DNA of 20,011 bases. It comes from Bacillota bacterium. GTDB lineage: Bacteria; Bacillota; Clostridia; Christensenellales; SZUA-584. Positions 14,398 through 20,011 of this stretch are shown piece by piece (the stretch's first letter is position 1; the number at the start of each line of letters is the position of its first letter). Position numbers and translations under genes: made by a program. The stretch spans positions 1 to 20,011 of the forward strand of contig JAEZIW010000059.1 of assembly GCA_023436525.1 (NCBI GenBank). The letters run 5' to 3'. Under the pieces are notes generated by a model. That model saw nothing but the letters and a program-made list of their open reading frames with translations, was not told the origin of the DNA and did not search any database.

Positions 14398-14824
14398 GTG
14401 AGTCCTCCCCCAAAAAATACGCGATGATCGCGGAAAACAACGTGTTCAGGCGGTCTTGCTGACCGCTCAGATACAGGTATCCGACGACGGTTTCAATCCC
14501 CGTGGCCAGCGAATAGTCTTCGACGCTCATGTTCTTCGGCGGGCGGCTTTTGGCATTCTTCCCGAGCCGAAAAAAATCACTTTCGCGCTCGCTGAGCATG
14601 GGGCTGAGCAGCCGCGCAGCCTTTGCCTGCGCGTGCGCATTAACCACGCCGGAGGCTTTTTTGTGCATATCGGTGACGCGGCCCTTCTTATTTTTCACAA
14701 GATAGCCTCTGATATACAGGTCGTAAACCGTATCGCCGATATAGGCGATGTTGAGCGTCGGCATCTCGCGAATCGCGCTGTCGTCCACAGCGCAGAAAAG
14801 CGTCATTTTTTCATCTTTGTCCAT
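14390..14824 (-). CDS. mrnC: Mini-ribonuclease III
   Basis: This 144-residue protein is a Mini-III, an RNase III catalytic domain without the dsRNA-binding domain, that matures 23S rRNA. The signature NIAYIGDTVYDLYIRGYLV has the catalytic D31, and the second site is YSLATGIETVVGYLYL with E111. The GKNAKSRPPKNMS loop is typical. It is the first gene of the cluster. The promoter -10 box (14839-14834) leaves almost no leader before the ATG at 14824, so translation may instead begin at the ATG at 14806. Neither has a strong ribosome binding site. In Bacillus the gene before it is cysS, which is not present here. Confidence 0.93.
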   Translation of the reverse strand: MDKDEKMTLFCAVDDSAIREMPTLNIAYIGDTVYDLYIRGYLVKNKKGRVTDMHKKASGVVNAHAQAKAARLLSPMLSERESDFFRLGKNAKSRPPKNMSVEDYSLATGIETVVGYLYLSGQQDRLNTLFSAIIAYFLGEDSHA

Positions 14825-14833
14825 TTGCTTTTG

Positions 14834-14863
14834 ATTATAGCACAGGAAGCGCGCAGGCTACAA
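14834..14863 (-). promoter_or_regulatory. Extended -10 promoter of the mrnC-thyX-rlmB-yacP cluster
   Basis: On the minus strand TTGTAG (14863-14858) and TATAAT (14839-14834) are 18 bases apart, and TGC precedes the -10 box. The weak -35 fits an extended -10 promoter. The rest of the 14864-15084 gap holds a GC-rich hairpin (about 14941-14962) and nothing else that I can identify. Confidence 0.65.
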
Positions 14864-15084
14864 TATACGGTGGCAAGAAAAACAGACAAGGCACTATATT
14901 TGCCATAGCTGCAGAGCCGCAAGCACCGTTGAAATGGCAAACGCCCGGGCATTTTGCCGGGCGCCGCCTATGTGCGTTTATTGATAGGCTATCGCATGGC
15001 AAGGCTTGATGACCGCATGCAATATCCTTATTTATTATAGCTGCTTTTTCGGGTGTTGTGGTGTGCAGCTTGCATACTTCTGAT

Positions 15085-15114
15085 AAAAAAACGCCCATCC
15101 GAGACGGATGGGCG
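15085..15114 (-). terminator. Intrinsic terminator of the LRR/Ig-like protein gene
   Basis: On the minus strand CGCCCATCCG, loop TCT and CGGATGGGCG form a perfect 10-bp stem (15114-15092) followed by seven Ts (15091-15085). It lies 28 bases beyond the stop codon. Confidence 0.92.
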
Positions 15115-15141
15115 CTGTGGTTATCGAAAAGTGAGATAAGT

Positions 15142-17730
15142 TTATGGTACGGTCACCGTGCATGAAGCGGCGATGCCGTTGCTTGTGGTGGCTGTGATCA
15201 CGGCTGTTCCGGATGCGACGGCTTTGACTTTGCCTTTGGCATCAACGGTGGCAACAGCCGGGTTGCTGCTGGTCCACGTCACCGTCTTGTAGTCCGTGTT
15301 CTTGGGCGCTATCGTTGCTTTGAGTGCGGCTGTTTTGCCGAGCTTCACTGTCAGCGCCGATTTAGACATTTTAAGCCCGGTTGGGTATATGGGCGTCACA
15401 TTCACGGTGCAGCTGGCCGCTGCGCCGCTGCCGTCCTTGGCCGTGCAGGTAATGATAGCCGTACCGCCCGCTTTGCCCGTCACAACCCCCGAGCTTGAAA
15501 CAGCTGCCACTTTGGGATTGCTCGATTTCCATGTCAACTTCTTGTTGCTGGCTGTAGCGGGGGCAACAGAAGACATCAGCTTGACCTTTTGTGTCCTCGC
15601 AATGGTGGTGTTACCAAGGTTAAGCGATATATTTTCTACTAACTGATTGACGGTAATTGTCTTTTTTACTGTGGTGGTTTTAATTTTCACCTTTCCTTTT
15701 TTGTCCACCGTTTGCGATACGACCTTGGTTATGATCGTCACCTTGCCGCCCGCAAGGAACGTGACATTGCCGCTTGCATCCACCGTCGCAACAGCCGGAT
15801 TGCTGGATGTGAAGGTTACGGACTGCGGGGTATAGCCTTTGGGTGCAGCGGGAGGTGTTACCGTAATCGCCGTATCCACAGCTGCCTTAGACGGTACTTT
15901 GTTGACGGGTACGTTGCCGATATACGCAGGCTGGCCGACAGACACACTGCATGTGGCGATGTTGCTCGGATATGCCGCGTCACGCACAGCGGCGGTGTAT
16001 GTTGCCGTTCCGAGACCGCTGAATGTATTGGAGCCTTGCCAGCTTGCGCCCCCGTTGATGGAATATTCATAAGCGCCGCTGTCACCACCCGAAGCCGTGA
16101 CAGTCACTGAGCCGTTCGCTGTGCCGTATACCGTGGCATCCGTTTTTGTGCAGCTGATACTCAGTGCTTTGAGTGCTGTAAACTCGGCTGTGACAGCTGT
16201 GTTTTTCGACACGGTGAATGTATAAGTGGCGCTTGTTGACACCTGTGAGCCATTTTCCGTCCAGCGGACGAAACGGTAACCGTTTGCCGGGGCAGCCGTC
16301 AGTTTGGCAGTGGCCCCGATGGCGTATGTGCCTGCGCCTGTTACGCTGCCGTAGGCCGCGTTGTTGGCCGAGGCGGATACGGTGAACGTATCCGGCGTAA
16401 CGGACACGACGCACGTCGCCGTTTGGTCAAGACACGAGGCGGTAATCGTTGCGGTACCGGCTGTGTTCGCTGTCACCTTGCCCGACTTATTCACAGACGC
16501 GACCGAGGCGTTGCTGCTGCTCCATGTGACCAAGCAGCCCTCGCTGGGTGTGGTGGTCGCATTCAGTGTCAGCGAGGAGCCTCTTAGCAGCGTTGCCGTT
16601 GATTTGTCCAGCGAGATGGCTGATGCAATGAGGCTGAAAGGCAGCTCATATTTATCGGCATACGCCTTCGTTGTTGAGCCTTCAAGGCCATACAGAACGA
16701 CATTCGGCGACCCGTCAAACGCGAAAATACCATCGTCGCCATACGTGGCTGTACTGCTGTGAACAACAAATTGTGTCAGATTCGGGTTGTCTGAAAAATC
16801 ATATTCTCCGGATAAGTATTCAACACTTGCGGGGATATCAATGCGCTGAAAGTTGTTGCTTGCGAAGGTGCCGCCTGCACGAAGGCCTATAATGCCGTTG
16901 GGCAGCGTGATTTCATCTAAACCGGCGCCGTTGAACACGCCGCCATGTATTGTCTCGACGCCAACGGGAACGTTAAATGTTTTCCAGCCAACTCCTCTCG
17001 GATACTGGATGAGATCTTTTCCGTCGAGCGTATACAGGACGCCATCAATGTCTTTGTAGTTCATATTGCCGACGGCGACTTCAATCTTCTCCAAACTAAA
17101 GCAGGTGTCGAATGCCCAGTCGTCAATAAAGGTGACCGAAGATGGTATGGTGATCTCGGTGAGGCCGGAGTGGGCGAAAGCTAAGTCGCCTATCTCCTGA
17201 AGTCCAACCTCAAGGTTAATTGTTGTTAACGCCTCACTCCATTCAAAAGCACCGGAAGCAATATGTGTTACTGAATCCGGCAGCGTCACGTTGCTCAATT
17301 TGGGGCAGAATTCAAAACCGCTGATAGTTTCTATTTCTATTCCTTCCTCGAAAGCGACAGTTGTAAGCTCGGGCATATAGCAAACACCCCGAGAACAGTA
17401 ACCTATATTTTCAGAAATTGTGAGGGTTTGAAGATGCTCGTTATCTTGAAAAGCACCTTCAATCAGTCTTGTTACGGTTTCAGGCACGGTATACGCTGCA
17501 TCGGATTTAGCCAAAGGGTACCATTCCAGAGCGTTGAAAACTAAGCCGTCGTTGTCGTCGCAGCTGAAAAGCACACCGCCATCAAATTTAAATTTCGTGT
17601 TTCCGGATGCAACCGAGACAGTGTTTAAAGAATCGCATCCAAAAAAGCTGTATAACCCCATTGTTTCCAGATTGGCGGGAAAGCTGACCGTAGCCAGATT
17701 GGGGCAGTTGGCAAAAGTGGCGCTCAACAA
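15142..17730 (-). CDS. C-terminal part of a frameshifted LRR/Ig-like secreted protein
   Basis: These 862 residues continue, in another frame, the protein started at 18443. The first ~370 residues are BspA/LRR_5-type leucine-rich repeats (for example FANCPNLATVSFPANLETMG, FAHSGLTEITIPSSVTFIDD). Then come a Big_2 Ig-like domain (ISLDKSTATLLRGSSLTLN), an InlB-type beta repeat (GYRFVRWTENGSQVSTSATY), a region like SprB repeats (ASGGDSGAYEYSINGGASWQ), and three more Big_2 domains to the stop. No LPXTG sorting signal or membrane anchor is visible. Such proteins act at the cell surface in adhesion. The apparent start TTG at 17730 is not a real initiation site. The last ~800 bp are duplicated at 19214-20011. 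Confidence 0.85.
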   Translation of the reverse strand: MLSATFANCPNLATVSFPANLETMGLYSFFGCDSLNTVSVASGNTKFKFDGGVLFSCDDNDGLVFNALEWYPLAKSDAAYTVPETVTRLIEGAFQDNEHLQTLTISENIGYCSRGVCYMPELTTVAFEEGIEIETISGFEFCPKLSNVTLPDSVTHIASGAFEWSEALTTINLEVGLQEIGDLAFAHSGLTEITIPSSVTFIDDWAFDTCFSLEKIEVAVGNMNYKDIDGVLYTLDGKDLIQYPRGVGWKTFNVPVGVETIHGGVFNGAGLDEITLPNGIIGLRAGGTFASNNFQRIDIPASVEYLSGEYDFSDNPNLTQFVVHSSTATYGDDGIFAFDGSPNVVLYGLEGSTTKAYADKYELPFSLIASAISLDKSTATLLRGSSLTLNATTTPSEGCLVTWSSSNASVASVNKSGKVTANTAGTATITASCLDQTATCVVSVTPDTFTVSASANNAAYGSVTGAGTYAIGATAKLTAAPANGYRFVRWTENGSQVSTSATYTFTVSKNTAVTAEFTALKALSISCTKTDATVYGTANGSVTVTASGGDSGAYEYSINGGASWQGSNTFSGLGTATYTAAVRDAAYPSNIATCSVSVGQPAYIGNVPVNKVPSKAAVDTAITVTPPAAPKGYTPQSVTFTSSNPAVATVDASGNVTFLAGGKVTIITKVVSQTVDKKGKVKIKTTTVKKTITVNQLVENISLNLGNTTIARTQKVKLMSSVAPATASNKKLTWKSSNPKVAAVSSSGVVTGKAGGTAIITCTAKDGSGAAASCTVNVTPIYPTGLKMSKSALTVKLGKTAALKATIAPKNTDYKTVTWTSSNPAVATVDAKGKVKAVASGTAVITATTSNGIAASCTVTVP

Positions 17731-18443
17731 GCCTGTCGGTTCGCCTGTGCCGTCGTAGGGAGCATCGAAGGTACGCTATATAAATCACCGAGCTGAGTGA
17801 CATCGTCAGACAATGTCACGCTTGTCAAGTACTCGTTAGACATAAAGGCGCCGGTAGCTATTACAGTGACACCCGCGGGTGTCGTATAAGAAGTCAGGTC
17901 GGATTTTCCGGCAGGATATACCTCAAGCACATCGTATATATCATCATCGTTGCTGTCGCGAAGCAGCACGCCGTTGCTGTCAACAGTGAAAACATCGTTG
18001 CCGGATGCTACGGTGATGGTTTCAAGCGAGGTGCAGCCGGTGAACGAATGTATGCCGATTTCTACAAGCGTGCTCGGCAGGCTGACGCTTTCGAGCGCTT
18101 CACAGCCATCAAACACATAGCCAAAAAAACGAAAGTTGTCGTAGGTCGGTACCGTATCGGGAACGACTCTTTGGTCCCCAAGCTGTGTGACACCTTCCGA
18201 TATAATCACATTTTTAATGCTCGTATTACCGGCAAAAGCAGTGGAAATCATTGTAACCGGTAAGCCTCCAAGCGTATCGGGTGTTGTCACGTTTTCGTCG
18301 CTGCCATTATACGATGTAATGGTAGCGGTGCCGTCGCCGTTATCGATGAACGACCAATCGTCGTCGGCTGCCAAAGCCGTTGACGGTAGACACGACAAAA
18401 TTAGTACGATGACCAGTGCCAAACTAACCAACTTTCTTTTCAT
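17724..18443 (-). CDS. N-terminal part of the frameshifted LRR/Ig-like secreted protein
   Basis: This 239-residue frame starts with a clear Sec signal peptide (MKRKLVSLALVIVLILSCLP, likely cut after STALA). It then has LRR_5-type repeats (TSIKNVIISEGVTQLGDQRV, FDGCEALESVSLPSTLVEIG, FTGCTSLETITVASGNDVF). A GGAG ribosome binding site lies 9 bases before the ATG. After VPSMLP the frame is lost: the true continuation YDGTGEPTG... lies in the next frame, as comparison with the earlier repeat (GDQRVVPDTVPTYDN) shows. The remaining 13 residues before the stop are out of frame. Unless frame is restored, only this secreted 239-residue piece is made. Both parts together would code for about 1,100 residues. 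Confidence 0.85.
   Translation of the reverse strand: MKRKLVSLALVIVLILSCLPSTALAADDDWSFIDNGDGTATITSYNGSDENVTTPDTLGGLPVTMISTAFAGNTSIKNVIISEGVTQLGDQRVVPDTVPTYDNFRFFGYVFDGCEALESVSLPSTLVEIGIHSFTGCTSLETITVASGNDVFTVDSNGVLLRDSNDDDIYDVLEVYPAGKSDLTSYTTPAGVTVIATGAFMSNEYLTSVTLSDDVTQLGDLYSVPSMLPTTAQANRQAC
17757..17762 (-). other. One-base frameshift site in the LRR/Ig-like gene
   Basis: The minus-strand text CTCCCTACGACGG reads in frame up to CTC CC and then must gain one base to continue as TAC GAC GGC. The run CCC (17760-17758) is the natural place for loss of one C. The total span 15142-18443 is one base short of a whole number of codons. Confidence 0.75.
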
Positions 18444-18587
18444 AGGTATAATCTCCTTTTTTAGATTGATGTTTAAGATAAACTTAATAAAAACTATATT
18501 TAGACAATATTTTATAGATTTTATAATAATGTTTGGTATGCAACTTGCTGACTGAAAAAAATAAATTGTGGATTTTTATAGAAACGA

Positions 18588-18634
18588 TTGACATAAAGAA
18601 TAATTAAAGCAATAATAATGTTAAAAACATTATT
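18588..18634 (+). promoter_or_regulatory. Promoter and palindromic operator of the HTH regulator gene
   Basis: TTGACA (18588-18593) and AATAAT (18611-18616) are 17 bases apart. A perfect 9-bp inverted repeat, AATAATGTT-AAA-AACATTATT (18614-18634), overlaps the -10 box and start site, the right place for an autoregulatory operator. The left half AATAATGTT occurs again at 18525-18533. The rest of the 18444-18587 gap is AT-rich, with only the LRR gene's ribosome binding site. Confidence 0.7.
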
Positions 18635-18652
18635 CGACAAGGTAGAGAAGTC

Positions 18653-19084
18653 TTGGATAAGAAAGTTGTGTCTACAGAGGAATTGCTGACTATACTGGAA
18701 GATTATTCATCGCTTAAGGCTTTTTTTGATGATTATGAAAAGTGTTTGCCTAACCTGACAACCGCTGAATATCTGGAGCAATTGCTGAATGAACATCATA
18801 TATCCAAACAGGAAGCGATACGACGTGCCGATATTGACCGCGTCTACGGATATCAGTTGTTAAACGGAAAGCGCAATGCGCGAAGAAACACGTTGCTGCG
18901 CTTGGCTTTGGCCATACCGTTTTCTGTTGATGAAACACAGCGCCTTTTAAAAATCGCTCAGCGCGGAGAACTCTATGTAAAAAATCGCAGAGACGCAGCC
19001 ATTATTTATTGCTTAATGCATGAAGTCGGGCTGATTGAGACCGAGCTTCTTTTGGACAATATTGGTGAAGCGCTGTTGAGATAG
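18653..19084 (+). CDS. Helix-turn-helix regulator of the XRE-like type
   Basis: This 143-residue protein starts with TTG at 18653, since no ATG is available before the last quarter; GGTAGAG upstream is a weak ribosome binding site. Its N-terminal ~35 residues are acidic and helical. A lambda-repressor-like HTH spans about residues 40-95: LEQLLNEHHISKQEAIRRAD, then RVYGYQLLNGKRNARRNTLL and LRLALAIPFSVDETQRLLKI. The C-terminal ~40 residues are a further helical part (RRDAAIIYCLMHEVGLIETE). Similar proteins in gut Clostridia often sit next to kinase-like or surface-protein genes. Here it lies between two Ig-like protein genes on the opposite strand. A palindrome at its own promoter points to autoregulation. 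Confidence 0.75.
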   Translation: MDKKVVSTEELLTILEDYSSLKAFFDDYEKCLPNLTTAEYLEQLLNEHHISKQEAIRRADIDRVYGYQLLNGKRNARRNTLLRLALAIPFSVDETQRLLKIAQRGELYVKNRRDAAIIYCLMHEVGLIETELLLDNIGEALLR

Positions 19085-19135
19085 GTTTGCCGCGGTTACT
19101 AACGGAGCAATTGAAGAAATTTTACGAAACAACCA

Positions 19136-19174
19136 AAAGCGCCCGACCGAAGATGAGAAACGGTCAGGCGCTTT
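19136..19174. terminator. Hairpin between convergent HTH and Ig-like genes
   Basis: AAAGCGCC-C-GACCG (19136-19149) pairs with CGGTC-A-GGCGCTTT (19161-19174), a 13-bp stem with one mismatch and an 11-base loop. T-rich tails on both strands are short. It lies between two convergent genes and can serve both as a bidirectional terminator. Confidence 0.7.
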
Positions 19175-19213
19175 CTTAAAGCCTAACGATTTAATTGAAT
19201 TTATGCCAACGGT

Positions 19214-20011
19214 TTACGGCACGGTCACCGTACACGAAGCGGCGATGCCGTTGCTCGTGATGGCCGTGATGACGACAGTGCCAGGTGCGACGGCTCTGAC
19301 CTTGCCCTTGGCATCTACCGTGGCGACGGCCGGGTTGCTGCTGACCCATGTTACCGTCTTGTAGTCCGTTTTCTTGAGCGTTATCGTCGCTTTGAGCGCG
19401 GCTGTTTTTCCGAGCTTCACTGTCAGCGCCGTTTTCGACATTTTAAGCCCGGTTGGGTATATCGGCGTCACATTCACGGTACAGCTGGCCACTGCGCCGC
19501 TGCCGTCCCTCGCCGTGCAGGTGATAATTGCCGTACCGCCAGCCTTTCCAGTCACAACGCCCGAACTGGATACTGCCGCCACTTTGGGATTGCTCGATTT
19601 CCATGTCAACTTCTTGTTGCTGGCCGTTGCGGGTGCAACAGAAGACAGCAGCTTAACCTTTTGCGTCCGCGCGATTGTGGTACTGCCAAGATTCAGCGAA
19701 ACCGTTGATACAGGTTGCTGAACGGTGATTGTTTTTTTCACCGTTGTTGTTTTGGTTTTTACCTTGCCTTTTTTATCGACAATATGCGATACAACTTTGG
19801 TGATAATCGTCGCTTTTCCGCCCGCCAGGAAGGTCACATTGCCGTTTGCATCCACTGATGCAATGGCGGGGTTGCTCGACGAATAATTGACTGAAGTGGT
19901 TGTGTATCCTCTGGGCGGCGCGGGAGGCACAACGGTAACCGAGTGGCCCGCATTGGGCTTTGAAGGAATACGCTTTGCCGGAACGACACCGAGACTTGCG
20001 GGCTGCCCAAT
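19214..20011 (-). CDS. C-terminal part of a second Ig-like (Big_2) surface protein, partial
   Basis: The frame is open from the window end to the TAA-type stop at 19214, giving 265 residues of a larger protein that begins beyond 20011. It holds three Big_2-type Ig-like domains (SSSNPAIASVDANGNVTFLA, WKSSNPKVAAVSSSGVVTGK, WVSSNPAVATVDAKGKVRAV). There is also a Lys/Thr-rich strand VDKKGKVKTKTTTVKKTITV. It aligns without gaps to the last ~800 bp of the LRR/Ig-like gene at 15142, at very high identity, including the preceding GQPA segment. It has no sorting signal. An internal GTG at 19930 is not the real start. The product is presumably secreted and surface-associated like its paralogue. Confidence 0.88.
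   Translation of the reverse strand: MGQPASLGVVPAKRIPSKPNAGHSVTVVPPAPPRGYTTTSVNYSSSNPAIASVDANGNVTFLAGGKATIITKVVSHIVDKKGKVKTKTTTVKKTITVQQPVSTVSLNLGSTTIARTQKVKLLSSVAPATASNKKLTWKSSNPKVAAVSSSGVVTGKAGGTAIITCTARDGSGAVASCTVNVTPIYPTGLKMSKTALTVKLGKTAALKATITLKKTDYKTVTWVSSNPAVATVDAKGKVRAVAPGTVVITAITSNGIAASCTVTVP

Noticed and set aside
14941..14962. GC-rich hairpin CGCCCG-GC/GC-CGGGCG as a terminator
   Set aside because: No T run follows on the plus strand and only a weak T-rich stretch on the minus strand. No gene end lies near enough to need it.
14835..15098. 87-codon minus-strand frame between the LRR gene and mrnC
   Set aside because: It begins inside the LRR gene terminator hairpin, runs through the GC-rich hairpin into the mrnC promoter, and has no recognisable sequence.
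17757..17762. Programmed ribosomal frameshift in the LRR/Ig-like gene
   Set aside because: There is no slippery heptamer, internal Shine-Dalgarno or downstream pseudoknot that I could recognise. A plain one-base loss is simpler.

Overview
The window looks like a chromosome segment of a spore-forming, moderately GC-rich Clostridia (Bacillota) of the gut or environmental type. The support is a SigH sporulation sigma gene in the Bacillus-like order mrnC-(thyX)-rlmB-yacP-sigH, a TPP riboswitch of the Gram-positive terminator type, strong AGGAGG ribosome binding sites, TTG starts, TTGACA/TATAAT promoters, and palindrome-rich intergenic repeats. Genus cannot be told from this sequence alone.

Layout. 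1-960: an unrecognised membrane protein gene (+) and the C-terminal remnant of a chloramphenicol acetyltransferase-type gene (-). 977-4618: a thiamine-precursor uptake operon with promoter, TPP riboswitch, terminator, thiamine-binding protein, permease, lipoprotein and ATPase, interrupted by two kinds of palindromic repeats. A second copy of one repeat follows the operon. 4875-6256: a YfbR-like HD nucleotidase and an SDR reductase that resembles the EF-P 5-aminopentanone reductase group. 6292-9425 (-): an ABC exporter ATPase and permease, a TetR regulator and an AAC(3)-like acetyltransferase in one operon, with two palindromic operators around the promoter. The ATPase has an odd Walker A motif.

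9478-11297 (+): an AT-rich gene encoding a DUF262 domain joined to a Schlafen-type AlbA_2 domain. It looks like a single-gene acquired defence system and is the best candidate for something new here. 11324-14863 (-): the conserved mrnC, thyX, rlmB, yacP, sigH cluster with a DUF4440 gene at its end, and an additional promoter just before sigH. 15085-20011: two large secreted proteins with bacterial Ig-like domains (-). The first has an N-terminal leucine-rich repeat region and is broken by a one-base frameshift. The second is cut by the window end. Their last ~800 bp are a direct repeat, and between them lies a small HTH regulator (+) with a perfect palindrome at its own promoter.

Functional links. 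The thi operon should be shut off by TPP through mutually exclusive RNA pairings. The TetR operon links export with drug modification. The core cluster combines RNA processing (MrnC, RlmB, YacP), dTMP synthesis (ThyX) and sporulation control (SigH). No CRISPR array, tRNA, rRNA or transposase gene was seen.
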